From positions 8,683,375 to 8,747,374 of the forward strand of contig CAIIXF020000005.1 of NCBI GenBank assembly GCA_903813345.2: 64,000 nucleotides of DNA, written 5' to 3'. A program made the translations under genes and the position numbers. The notes beneath the pieces are model-generated. The model did no database searches and was not told where the DNA came from. It saw only the letters and a list, made by a program, of their open reading frames with translations. The first letter of the stretch is position 1. Each line of letters opens with the position of its first letter. This stretch comes from Owenia fusiformis. Lineage: Eukaryota > Annelida > Polychaeta > Sabellida > Oweniidae. Positions 1 to 12,500 of the stretch are shown one piece after another.

Positions 1-169
1 GCTTACTCGGGAATTTACGAGATCCTCGACACAAATGATCGATCTTGTGGCACACTAGTCTACTCTTACAAACATATATTAAACAGGTTTTGAGAAGTAA
101 CCAAAAGGGGAACTTCAAGCTGCCAAACTTATGGAGGGATCCAAGTTATATACAATGGAACTTCGTGTG

Positions 170-463
170 TACTGGCGGATGCAGACCCCCCCCCTAAAAA
201 GTCAGAATTTAACTGGAAATCAAAATAGATGGTTATGGATTGTCAATAACGCATCGCATAAAATGAAATAAGACCCGGGTATTGGACCTCAGCTCTGAAA
301 TTGGTCAGAATGCACCAAAATGAGGTTTAATTTTCAACATTTTCTGACCCCCCCCCCCCCTATTCTCGCGCTCATTCGCCGCGCTCACTCACGCGATACG
401 TTTCGCTCACAGTTGTTATCGAACGCCCCCCCCCCGTAACACAAAATCCCGGATCCACCTCTG
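170..463. mobile_element. MITE-like element with poly-C tracts and 5-bp target duplication
   Basis: A 294-bp segment lies between two copies of GTGTG (165-169 and 464-468). Its right end reads inward as CAGAGGTGGATCC and its left end is a degraded match (TACTGGCGGATGCAGA). Long C runs sit just inside both ends and near the middle. There is no coding capacity. The ends and 5-bp duplication resemble the elements at 2471, 7851 and 27130, but the left end is worn, so the exact border is an inference. Confidence 0.5.
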
Positions 464-1682
464 GTGTGGTTCCTCGAGATCTCATGTGGAGAAATTGGAC
501 AAGGTCCCATGAGGCTATTTGACTTTGAATTTTGAGATATTAATTATGGGATTTCTTTGGACAATACCCCTGTTGATGTACTTGTGGAACTGTAAATATG
601 AATATATTTTTTAATGGTATTGCACAATGGTCCTTTGATTTCTTTTTTTTAGGTTTTACTGACGCAATAACATGCTCTGAACGTCCCGCAATATAAAGAA
701 ATAGAGGGCCTCGGTGCAATGCAGACAGTCAAAGTCGAACAGTCTGACTTTATTTTCGACATTTGGTCCAGTTTAATTATTAATGATGTCAAAATGACTC
801 TAAGGAGACATAATTATGGCAAATGTATACTTTTTATCTGATTAAACTTTGTAGAACACTTTGTTTGACATTATGTTAATTTAAATGAAAACACCGAGCA
901 TTCACTTACGGTATTTGTATTAATTTCAAGGCCCGTAGTCCGTAGGAAGTGACCCCCTGGCAAAAACTAGCAAAGGACCTGATTTCTGTATACTCGAGTG
1001 TTCACGGCCTCTCTTATCTTTGCACAATTTCTTAATTTATTTTTTCCCTATGTGTGACATTTTAAGACTATATATACAGACTATTACACTGCACGCAGAG
1101 TAGACGAAGCTCTCTTTATAAAGCGTAGTCGAACTGATGTAAAGGGAAACATGCTATATGATGCTGTCCATAATTTTGTTGTAATAGAAACATGTTCATG
1201 CCATACAGTGAGTGACTAAAAGATGCCTATAGGTTAAATTTTTAACATAACTTTCTTCGCAAACTCTTTTTTCATTTCCTAAAGTACACCATATACAGAC
1301 TGTGCTATACGAAAACAAGCAGTGCGGATATCAATTGCGCAAGGCGTGGATATTAACTGTCACTTTTGAATTTGAATTCATGATATTTCATAAACTATGG
1401 CATCTTGGGTGTTCAATTATAGTCATCCATTTGTAGAGGATACCTTATAAAAGGGAAATTTTGTCTATAGTGGTATTCTTCATTCTTTAACGACGCACTG
1501 AGCATACATCCTTGCTCCATAGCAAAGACATTGATATTGCTGCTTCATTACTGTTTACAGCCTCCACTCAATATTGGTGGTCAAGATATGAACACTCGAT
1601 TTAAATTGCTTTGCATGTTGAAAGTCATAAACTTCCTGTGTGAATTTTTGATTTTTATCGGATATGTGCTACCTCTAAAAAG

Positions 1683-1731
1683 GCGGTGCGGATATCGTCA
1701 CATTTTGGATATCCGCAGATATCCGCACCGC
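1683..1731. repeat. Perfect 14-bp inverted repeat (hairpin)
   Basis: GCGGTGCGGATATC at 1683-1696 is matched by its exact reverse complement at 1718-1731, with a 21-bp spacer that holds a further partial copy of the GGATATCCGC core. A degenerate copy of the core (GTGCGGATATC) is at about 1322. Function unknown; it could be the remains of a foldback element. Confidence 0.6.
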
Positions 1732-2470
1732 TTGTTTAGAGAGCACATTTCTGTTTAATGTTTCCAATTTTGTATGAAAATCACCCAGAAATCACTGGAC
1801 TCCTCAGATTGAATTTGATAACTTGCCAACTAACACTTGCAAAAGGTTCCATTGAAGATATGTTCTTTTAGTGATTTCGTATCTTTTACATGATTTTGTA
1901 GAAAACATTTTGCAATATGTGAAAAGAATTTAAGCCCAAGACTTATGAACTATGACCATTCCTATTAGGCCTTGTTTCCTAAAAATTAACACTCGATGCT
2001 ACGTATTTCGTGCAAATTTTGTAAAGCACCACCTTCAAGGAATCGGGTCTTTCCGCATTGCACTGAGTCAAGGGCTTGCAGTATATCAAGCGAAAGGGCA
2101 TACTGCATCGATTAAGCATTTATAATTACTGTCTGACCCTAATCTGATTGCCTAATAGTTTAGACCCACGCAAATCGCTTATCATGTTTTCTAAATATTT
2201 TAGTTGAGGAAGAAACGAAATTTACTATAATTTCACCCTGAATTTAAATAGATATCTCTGATTATAAAAAGTTGAAAAGATTACTGTATTTTCAGTAATG
2301 ATGTCTCACGCAGAGAAAATTTGGAAATTTTTCATGACGCACACAGTATATAGATCATGACCATGACAAGCCAAAATTAATCATACATTTTCACAAATAA
2401 TCATTTAACCAGTATCTGAATTTTTGTGGATTGAACTGCAAAAATAAAGATTTAGAATTAACAGAAAAAT

Positions 2471-4957
2471 CAGTGGCGTAGGAACAATGTACGCCAAAAC
2501 GCCAGTGCGTAGTGTTGAAAAGTGAGAATAAAAATGTTCCTATGTTCTTTAGTCATATTTTCTCATTGTTCATAAATTGTAAAAGTAATCTCGAGCACAC
2601 TAGCCTAAAGAAATATTTTGTGGATACCATATCATTATTGGTCTGTCTGGCAAATATCATTTAACAGATTGAATTCCCTTACCAACATGCTTTATTTCAT
2701 GAAAATCGAGATCTTATGAATTAAAAGTAAAATACAATTTTGCCAAATATGCGTGAATCGCGTTCTCTTCACGAATTTGAGAGAAAAGCTGTTTTTTCAT
2801 TTTTTCTGCATGTTCCGTAATGCTTTTGCAAACTATGGTATCATATGATTATAATGATGAACCTCTTTAAAAGATGTATATTTTTTTATTCTCCCCTACC
2901 CCGATTTTTCAATTTCACTACATCGATTTATATTCCGTTGCTATGCAAAATCATAGACAGAAATATAGTTAAGTCAGCAATTATCTATTTTCTTACTAAA
3001 TCACTAATTGTTATTAGAAGTACTTCTTGAAATATGAATGTTTAAGAAAAAAACAACTTGAAAATGCTGATTATTAAATTAACACGTTTCATTGATTTCA
3101 GTTCAAGAAAAGCGATTACCTAGTTTTTTTTCATTTGAAAAATAACAGATTCTTGTTTTATAACATTTTTGGCACCCCCTAAGTCACGTTGACCTCGATT
3201 TGACCTTTGTTGTTGGGGTGTTTATTTGTTTCATTGATCACGAATGCGTTTCAGCTTCATATCAAATTGATCAAACTAGTTTCTTTAATCTGTACGTACT
3301 GTATTGCACGGTACACGATGGAATCAGACATATGACGTGCACGGACCTGGGGACAATTCGGGAAATGCGGGCTTATCTCAGCTTTGAACGTTAATCTCTG
3401 CCTTATTTAAAAAGCCAACTATGCGTTTTACATATCATTTTGAAGTATTTTTTATTTGCATTTCAATGAAATTATTTTTCCTTCAAAATTTTGATGGGAT
3501 CCAACACATTTTTAAAGTTAAATATACTCCGACATCGTCAAATACGCTGTAAGACGTAACACTTTACGCTTACAGGGCTCGTTTAAATTGAGATAACTTT
3601 TCAAATAATGATCAAAATCCCACTTAAATTTCACAATTTATTCAATGGAACATTTGCATTTATGACGTCACAATTACTTTACGGCTACATTTCAAATTAT
3701 CTTATACGAACGCTTTTAAAATTTTCAAAATTGTGTAAGGTTTTGAAGGCGAATGGGACGAGCAATAAGTTTACCTTCATTTAACCTTCTAATTTAGGTC
3801 TGATTTGAAAGAAAATTTAACTGCACAATATTGTCATGGCGAAATTTACAAAACAATAACCGGTTTGTTTATTTTGCAAATAATATCAAAATAAGAGCTG
3901 GTTTTCGAGACTTGAAAAAATGTGACGCATCGATTTTTTACCACAAATTCCATACATATCAATTTTTACTAACGTCCCAAGTGGATTTCTTGACCGTTTT
4001 TCAAAATTCAAAAACATTTTAGAAATACTGTCCTCGAGATCTTGCTACCCTGTAAATTTTGTAATGATTAGATAAGGATAAAGTATTTTATTTTTAGGTT
4101 GACTAAACTTGTAAAAAATGTGACGCTTGTCGTTTTTGACGTTGTAAGGCTGTTTGCGCCCCAAGGAGGATTGGCTCCCAGGATCGAAACTCGATATTTT
4201 CCAACAATGAAAACGTCGAAATGTCGTTATTTTCTGAAATAAACAGTTCAAAAGATTCGAACCAATATCTCGATCGTTTCTTGTGAGTTTTGGAATTTTT
4301 CGTTTGGAAATAAGACCAAAATTCACGATTTAAATGTTGAAGTGAACAAAATGGCGGCTGTTTGAATTCGAATTTTGTATTACGACATACCCATATATGG
4401 GACAGAATATCGGTGGTGCACTCTGGGAGCCAATCCTCCTTGTTTGCGCCCTATACTGCTCATTGTTTTGTTTTGTTTTTTTGACGCCATAATGTTACGC
4501 TAATTGTCCCCAGTATCGTGCGACGTGTAACAATACTTTATATCTAAATTCAATTATTCGAAAATTGTTAAAAAATCTCTTATTGTTTTGGAAATTGGTC
4601 GTCTCAATCGTTCGAGACATTAGCAAAGTGAGAATGATTTGTGTCGAGATTTAAAAGATGAAAATCATTCGAACATTTTAAAGCACATTAAAAAGGTATC
4701 AGGGATTTAAAGCTTGCATATAAAATCGAAACGCCAACCTATACGTATGACCAATCGCCCATACAAATGCATCGCTTTAGTATTTCCGTTCACATTTAGG
4801 TTGTGAAAAACATTGCAAGCTTAAAATCTCTGTTTTCATAAAATGACATTTTACGAGCATAAAATAGGCGTTTTGATATAGAATATTGACACAATTGTTT
4901 CATATTTTTGGCGGGATTTTTGGCGTAGTGTTGAATTTACACCTTCCTACGCCCCTG
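2471..4957. mobile_element. Non-autonomous TIR DNA transposon, 2.49 kb, inserted in unit A
   Basis: The element begins CAGTGGCGTAGGAA and ends with the reverse complement of CAGGGGCGTAGGAA, a 14-bp TIR with one mismatch. It is flanked by AAAAT direct repeats (2466-2470, 4958-4962). The duplicated unit B keeps the unoccupied site, a single AAAAT near 9926, which proves insertion and its borders. GCGTAGTGTTGAA occurs near both ends in the same orientation (2508 and 4923). No frame longer than 93 codons exists inside, so transposition must depend on another element. A diverged inverted copy of part of it lies at 24445-25120. Superfamily not resolved. Confidence 0.85.
4162..4442. mobile_element. 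MULE-type MITE nested inside the 2.49-kb transposon
   Basis: A 281-bp element with perfect 20-bp terminal inverted repeats, CAAGGAGGATTGGCTCCCAG at 4162-4181 and its complement at 4423-4442. It is flanked by a perfect 9-bp direct repeat TTTGCGCCC (4153-4161 and 4443-4451). A 9-bp target duplication is characteristic of Mutator-like elements, so that assignment is an inference from duplication length. It contains no transposase. Confidence 0.8.
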
Positions 4958-5493
4958 AAAATGTTCCAGTTTTTATTGGCCCAACCTGTATTTATTGTAT
5001 ACAATATTATTGTATGACATTGCGTTGTATTAGTTGGGTGTATCGTCAGCGTAACTAGGTGAGTATCAGTGATTTATCTGACAATCATCACAAATGTGTT
5101 TGGATTAATCCAGGCTAGCCACAGTATTTACAATGTTGTAAAGCATGTTTTCATCATATACACACATCACATTAAAAACTAAAACGTTTCTTAGGATATG
5201 AATTCAAGGATTCCCCATTCCTTATATGGTATTGTGGATCATCAAGGGAGCTAGCCAGGACCAAAATGAAAGGCCCCGGAATAACGCATGGCATTCAATC
5301 TGGCAACTGTACTTTCTTAAGGCAATGATAGATACGCATTTGATGTGACTGGTGGTACTAAAATGGTTTTACTACAAACGTAAGAATATACTATGGACCT
5401 CTATGGGGATAGTGGCCCACGAATATAAAAATGCTCTAGTTCATCGGCTAGCATATCATGTGCTTATTCAAGGTAAAGTAAATACCGGTTTAA

Positions 5494-7655
5494 CTAGACT
5501 TTTCTATTCGTGTGAATCTTAAAAACTATATAGATGCATATGGCTACAACTCCTAGCAGAACCACAATACCTAATAACAGGTATGAAAAACACATGTAAT
5601 GAACGTTTTCCACGAGCGCGGCTGTCAATAAGGGCACACTCATCGCACTCGATGATTTTCCCATGGTACTGATACTCGCAACTATCCCAGTTACCTGCAT
5701 CACGTTAGTTTGAAACCAGGAGTATATCGTTGCATTCAGGCTACCAGATGCTAATCCTGCTAAAATAATTGTCACCCAAAGTACAGACGCGTGTAATTGT
5801 ACGAATGCTACCATTGTGATCATTGACAATAGAATCGTCAATATCTGTATTGAAATCATTTGTGATAGCGACAAAATCTTAGTCGCAAATACACCTATAA
5901 TGCATGAAAGGGTAACTGCACCACCGTAAACCGAAGCTATAATTGTTCCGTGATCCTTGGTCCAATGGAGACCTTGAATGGCAAAGGTCGTCACAAGTCC
6001 ACCTATTGCAATGTGGAATCCCCCATATGCAAAATAAATCAGGAACACAAAGATCAACATTTTGATCCTATAACTTTTATTCATTTGTGTCCAAGTTGGA
6101 ATTTTAGACCCATCTTTGTTGACGTCGTTGCTGGTATCTTGTCTCACGGCATGAAGTGTTCTTAATTTGATCGCCATGCCACAGAAGAGCAAAGCAACAA
6201 TTCCAAAATACGCACCAATTATTACGTAAACATATCTTACATTGGACTCCGTTATACTTTCACTTTTTCCTGATGGAAATGTAGTCCGCGTAGTCACAGC
6301 CAATGAGGTACTTTCATTCCCGACACCGATGTCGGATGTCGTATCATTTCTCCCGTACCTAGGTTCTTCTTGTGTGACGAAAAGGTTTGCCAAGAGAGGG
6401 GATATACACGTCCCTACACCCATTGCGAAAAATAGAAACTGCACGAATGGAGGTCCCTTTCTTCCCCATATTGCTACGTATCAAAAACACAACCATCACT
6501 AAAAAACAATTAACATCTATCGTCACTGTCACGATCGATTCAGCATTTATCATAATATAGGCTGATGTGCTACGGTCGGGTACAACACTGCAGTCTAATG
6601 GAGTAGAAGACCTGATTGTACAAGATGAAATTAGAAACATAAGAACAGAACTGAAGCAATTGAAAGAAACATTTATTGCCAAAGATCATAAGACACGGTT
6701 TATATATATTTTGATATATTTTGACTATATCCTTTTGCGTCTTTCATACGCCGAAGCCGGCGGGGCTGTTGTTACTGTATAATATTTTAGTATGTTAAAT
6801 GTAAACGATGTGAGACTTTAATGGATATTTTACTAACTACTGTTAAGGGGATAAACATTAATGACTACATTTTTAGTTTTAACAACGTATTTTTCAAGCC
6901 AAAATTACCAGTGTCGGTGATCGATGCACTTACTCCTAGTAATCCCCAGCACACGAGAAAAGGCGCAAGGTTTTGATTGAAAGGTATAACAATAAAAAGA
7001 CCCATGTTGCTTGTCAAAAAAATCCACATAACAAGTGCTTGGTTGTAGCGATTGGCTAGGAGTCCACCAATAATTGCGCCAAACAGGTACCCGGCTGCTA
7101 ACATGGTAATTGCAATGGAAACCTGTGTGATACCAACTTGAAGCTGGTCTTTTAGATCCAACAAAGTAGGCCCGAAAGCCGACAATAACATACCCTGAAA
7201 TTACATTACATCCAATGAAATACATATATGTACGTGCAATTAACTAAATTGAGTCATATCACTGGGGATGAACGGGAAACGAAGGAGGTGTTGCCTCGTA
7301 TCAAAATGGCTACGAATGAAAATGGAGCATTTGCATATTACCTCAGATAATCTTCAAGAAAAATTGATTTAAAATAAAAGTTTAATTCATTCATTTAATT
7401 AAATCCAAAAGGTGAAAGTACAGTTGATTTACATACAACATAAAATACATGTGTCAAGATGAACCTTCAAAATAAATATATGTAATTTTTTACCAAACCA
7501 AGGCTAGCAAAATACAGAAATATTGTCGTAATCCATTTAAGCTTATAGGTCAGGATAGATTCAGATGTACCAGCCCTAGCACCGAGAAGAATACCATCAG
7601 TTCCAGGCTTCATCACGCTCAATTCGTGGCCTCTGTCATCTCGGATCTGGTCCAT
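5494..7655 (-). CDS. MFSD4: MFSD4/NaGLT1-like MFS transporter, copy A (frameshifted in exon 3)
   Basis: Predicted multi-pass plasma-membrane solute carrier of the MFSD4 family, whose vertebrate member NaGLT1 is a sodium-dependent glucose transporter; the substrate here is unknown. Exons: 7494-7655 (starts MDQIRDD), 6909-7194, 5494-6498. The family motif GPTLLDL follows the first splice junction, and the second joins at DTV, aligning without gaps to the family's IDTVANM region. Exon 3 is 1005 bp against 1001 bp in copy B because of a 4-bp insertion at about 6475-6478, which shifts the frame soon after that junction. Everything downstream stays open to the stop at 5494. Either a young pseudogene, an assembly error, or a gene rescued by a new splice acceptor (see findings). 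Otherwise nearly identical to copy B. Confidence 0.8.
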
Positions 7656-7850
7656 TCTTGTTTTTTTGTCAGTCTTAATAGAGTTTCTTTTTTGATTAGA
7701 TAATAAATAGACGAGAGGTTCAAAGTCTATAATACCTCATATGGTACAAGGGACAGCTGAGGTAAGATATCTAATTAAAGATAGTACTATAAGTACAGGG
7801 GTCTCAAGGTGCTACAAGGTGAACGTGCATTCAAACAAAAACTGTAGAAG

Positions 7851-9170
7851 CAGGCCCGTAGCCAGGGGGGTTCGCAGGGTTCGGGCGAACCCCCCCCCTG
7901 GCCAAAAATTCTTTCAAAATCATGCAGTTTTTGACCATTTTGAGCAATTCTCAAGTGATTTTAGCCTAATTTGGGCCAAAATTGTCAAATGTGAACCCCC
8001 CTGGAAATTTTGAAATTTTTTTTACATATTCGTGGTCGTGACACCTACATAGGTATATAATTGACCACATTTAAAATCATTATTCTAAAATTTTCAAGTG
8101 CTTGAAAGTTTAACACAACATGACACTGGGTGAACCATAATTTGTCTCATGAATTAAAAACATTGGTAAAAAATAATGTACAATAAAGAGGATGGAATTA
8201 CCTTATGTTTGCAGAACATCAAAATCAGTATTTTGAAAAAGTGTCATCTTTAAAAAGACGTTTTAGTTTATAAATATTATTGGTAAGTTTAATAGTATTA
8301 GGAATTTTATTCCAGATAATTTCACCTTGTACTTTAAAACTGTATCTTAAATAATTGGTTTTGAATTTTGTTACATGAACTTGTTCATTCTGTCTAGTGT
8401 TGTGTTGATGAACACTATTGTTTTTTCCAAAGAAGTCAATAAAAATGTCACTTGGAAAAGAATCGGGTCTGTTAATACATTTGTAAGTTAGTTGCAGAAT
8501 ATTAAGGTCATATATGTCAGTAAATTTTAGAATTTTGAATTGTTTAAAGAATGGCCCGGTATGTTCTCTATTTCCGCTGTAAGTAATAATTCTTAAAAAA
8601 CGTTTTTGTAGTTGAAATATTGAATTCGTTGCAGTTTTGCCTGCATTTCCCCAAACACATATACAGTATTGAATTTGAGAATATATAAGTGAATAGTAAA
8701 TTGATAGAAGTGTTTTTGTATTTAGTTTATGTCTACTTTTAAATAGTATCCCGATGATTTTTGATATTTTAAGCGATATTTTTTTTATATGTTCCTTCCA
8801 GTTTAAATCCTCATCAATAATTATCCCTAAGAAGTTGAATGATTGTACTCTCTCTACTAAATTATTTCTTATTTTGATCTCAATATTTTGTGGAACTTTA
8901 TGTTTGCAGGTAACGGTTGTATATATCATAAATTTTGTCTTCTGTACGTTAAGAGATAGCTTATTAGCACAAAACCAATCATCAATTTTATACAGTTCAC
9001 AGTTTAATTTAGTTATCAAATTATCTATGTTCTTATCAGAATACAAGATGTTTGTATCATCTGCAAAAACTACATATTTTAACAAAGAACTTGAACATAT
9101 AATGTCATTGATATATATAATAAACAAAATTGAACCCCCCCCCCCTTGGCAAATCCTGGCTACGGGCCTG
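7851..9170. mobile_element. TIR element (CAGGCCCGTAGCCAGG ends) carrying a LINE fragment
   Basis: A 1320-bp insertion with perfect 16-bp terminal inverted repeats, flanked by AGAAG direct repeats (7846-7850, 9171-9175). Unit B has the intact empty site (single AGAAG near 12786), which fixes both borders. Just inside the left end lies a GC-rich foldback of C and G runs; just inside the right end is another long C run. The middle is a minus-strand reverse transcriptase fragment with a T-run on its left side that would be the LINE's A-rich tail. The simplest reading is a MITE that received a 5'-truncated LINE. Confidence 0.85.
8225..9127 (-). pseudogene. 5'-truncated LINE reverse transcriptase (jockey-like group)
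   Basis: An open frame of 300 codons covers the C-terminal part of a non-LTR retrotransposon polymerase. It starts at an FIIYIND block, carries the catalytic FADDT motif at residues 21-25, then the KLSLNVQKTKF block typical of jockey/CR1-type enzymes, and runs through the thumb region. The fingers domain and the endonuclease are missing because the fragment abuts the poly-C right end of the host MITE, so it cannot be active. The frame is uninterrupted, which indicates a young insertion. Confidence 0.85.
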
Positions 9171-9504
9171 AGAAGTCTAAGAAACGAGTTTTAAAAATCA
9201 AAAACCCCATGCCCACGCATTCCCCCACGTTACTCCCGATATTATTTTCATAACGTTTTGTAACTCATTTAAACAGCAACAACATCGACAATGACCTCGC
9301 CTATAAGTATTTATTACATGTCGTGTTCCTTTATTTATATCAAAAAGATGATATTTACATGCTGGTGACGTTGCGCCTTTTTTAGATAGATCCCACATCT
9401 TTTAAAACGTATCACTGCCCGTAGACAGCTTTTACAAGAAGGGGGGGGGGGCTTTGAAGGGGTGTACTTTTTGACAGTTTTGGCTAAAAATCCTGCGAAA
9501 AGTG

Positions 9505-12500
9505 GTCTTTCCGCATTGCACTGAGTCAAGGGCTTGCAGTATATCAAGCGAAAGGGCATACTGCGTCGATTAAGCATTTATAATTACTGTCTGACCCTAA
9601 TCTTATTGCCTAATAGTTTAGACCCACGCAAATCGCTTATCATGTTTTCTAAATATTTTAGTTGAGGAAGAAACGAAATTTACTATAATTTCACCCTGAA
9701 TTTAAATAGATATCTCTGATTATAAAAAGTTGAAAAGATTACTGTATTTTCAGTAATGATGTCTCACGCAGAGAAAATTTGGAAATTTTTCATGACGCAC
9801 ACAGTATATAGATCATGACCATGACAAGCCAAAATTAATCATACATTTTCACAAATAATCATTTAACCAGTATCTGAATTTTTGTGGATTGAACTGCAAA
9901 AATAAAGATTTAGAATTAACAGAAAAATGTTCCAGTTTTTATTGGCCCAACCTGTATTTATTGTATACAATATTATTGTATTACATTGCGTTGTATTAGT
10001 TGGGTGTATCGTCAGCGTAACTAGGTGAGTATCAGTGATTTATCTGACAATCATCACAAATGTGTTTGGATTAATCCAGGCTAGCCACAGTATTTACAAT
10101 GTTGTAAAGCATGTTTTCATCAGATACACACATCACATTAAAAACTAAAACGTTTCTTAGGATATGAATTCAAGGATTCCCCATTCCTTATATGGTATTG
10201 TGGATCATCAAGGGAGCTAGCCAGGACCAAAATGAAAGGCCCCGGAATAACGCATGGCATTCTATCTGGCAACTGTACTTTCTTAAGGCAATGATAGATA
10301 CGCATTTGATGTGACTGGTGGTACTAAAATGGTTTTACTACAAACGTAAGAATATACTATGGACCTCTATGGGGATAGTGGCCCACGAATATAAAAATGC
10401 TCCAGTTCATCGGCTAGAATATCCTGTGCTTATTCAAGGTAAAGTAAATACCGGTTTAATTAGACTTTTCTGTTCGTGTGAATCTTAAAAACTATATAGA
10501 TGCATATGGCTACAACTCCTAGCAGCACTGCATTACCTAATAACAGGTATGAAAAACACATGTAATGAACGTTTTCCACGAGCGCGGCTGTCAATAAGGG
10601 CACACTCATCGCACTCGATGCTTTTCCTATGATGCTGATACTCGCAACTATCCCAGTTACCTGCATCACGTTAGTTTGAAACCAGGAGTATATCGTTGCC
10701 TTCATGCTACCAGCTGCTAATCCTGCTAAAATAATTGTCACCCAAAGTACAGACGCGTGTAATTGTACGAATGCTACCATTGTGATCATTGACAATAGAA
10801 TCGTCAATATCTGTATTGAAATCATTTGTGATAGCGACAAAATCTTAGTCGTAAATACACCCAGAACGCATGAAAGAGTAACTGTACCACCATAAACCGA
10901 AGCTATAATTGTTCCGTGATCCTTGGTCCAATGGAGACCTTGAATGGCAAAGGTCGTCACAAGTCCATTAATTGTAATGTGGAATCCCCCATGTGCAAAA
11001 TAAATCAAGAACACAAAGATCAACATTTTTATCCTATAACTTTTATTCATTTGTGTCCAAGTTGGAATTTTAGACCCATCTTTGTTGACATCGTTGCTGG
11101 TATCTTGTCTCACGGCATGAAGTGTTCTTAATTTGATCGCCATGCCACAGAAGAGCAAAGCCACAATTCCAAAATACGCACCAATTATTACGTAAACATA
11201 TCTTACATTGGACTCCGTTATACTTTCACTTTTTCCTGATGGAAATGTAGTCCGGGTAGTCACAGCCAATGAGGTACTTTCATTCCCGACACCGATGACG
11301 GATGTCGTATCATTTCTCCCGTACCTAGGTTCTTCTTGTGTGACGAAAAGGTTTGCCAAGAGAGGGGATATACACGTCCCTACACCCATTGCGAAAAATA
11401 GAAACTGCACGAATGGAGGTCCCTTTCTTCCCCATATTGCTATCAAAAACACAACCATCACTAAAAAAACAATTAACATCTATCGTCACTGTCACGATAG
11501 ATTCAGCATTTATCATAATATAGGCTGATGTGCTACGGTCGGGTACAACACTGCAGTCTAATGGAGCAGAAGACCTGATTGTACAAGATGAGATTAGAAA
11601 CATAAGAACAGAACTGAAACAATTGAAAGAAACATTTATTGCCAAAGATCATAAGACACGGTTTATATATATTTTGATATATTTTGACTATATCCTTTTG
11701 CGTCTTTCATACGCCGAAGCCAGCGGGACTGTTGTTACTGTATAATATTTTAGTATGTTAAATGTAAACGATGTGAGACTTTAATGGATATTTTACTAAC
11801 TACAGTTAAGGGGATAAACATTAATGACTACATTTTTAGTTTTAACAACGTATTTTTCAAGCCAAAATTACCAGTGTCGGTGATCGATGCACTTACTCCT
11901 AGTAATCCCCAGCACACGAGAAAAGGCGCAAGGTTTTGATTGAAAGGTATAACAATAAAAAGACCCATGGTGCTTGTCAAAAAAATCCACATAACAAGTG
12001 CTTGGTTGTAGCGATCGGCTAGGAGTCCACCAATAATTGCGCCAAACAGGTACCCGGCTGCTAACATGGTAATTGCAATGGAAACCTGTGTGATACCAAC
12101 TTGAAGCTGGTCTTTTAGATCCAACAAAGTAGGCCCGAAAGCCGACAATAACATACCCTGAAATATAATATACACATTACATCCAATGAAATACGTGCAA
12201 TTAACTAAATTGAGTCATATCACTGGGGATGAACGGGAAACGAAGGAGGTGTTGCCTCGTATCAAAATGGCCACGAATGAAAATGGAGCATTTGGTAAAG
12301 TTCTCATATTACCTCAGATAATCTTCAAGAAAGATTGATTTAAAATAAAAGTTTAATTCATTCATTTAATTAAATCCAAAAGGTGAAAGTACAGTTGATT
12401 TACATACAACATAAAATACATGTGTCAAGATGAACCTACAAAATAAATATATGTAATCTTTTTTACCAAACCAAGGCTAGCAAAATACAGAAATATTGTC

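Larger units (their letters stand above)
1..2046. other. Left-flank intergenic DNA without a recognisable gene
   Basis: No open frame here resembles a protein; the longest is 75 codons in AT-rich sequence. The stretch holds a small CAG/CTG-type MITE (170-463) and a 14-bp-arm hairpin (1683-1731), described separately. It ends at the base where the tandem duplication of the transporter genes begins. Confidence 0.6.
2047..9504. repeat. Tandem segmental duplication, unit A (with two later insertions)
   Basis: Sequence from GTCTTTCCGCATTG at 2047 onward is repeated nearly base for base from 9505. The unit ends ...GCGAAAAGTG at 9504, and the same ending recurs at 13130. Unit A is 7458 bp. Removing the two transposons unique to it (2471-4957 and 7851-9170, with one target duplication each) leaves about 3641 bp, against 3626 bp for unit B. 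The unit carries a whole MFSD4-like gene plus flanks. High identity in non-coding DNA implies a recent event. Confidence 0.85.

Noticed and set aside
6359-6682. 107-codon minus frame overlapping MFSD4 copy A exon 3 and its intron (similar frame at 11325-11645)
   Set aside because: It is the wrong frame of exon 3 running into intron 2. In copy B, which is intact, the same frame exists out of phase with the real protein.
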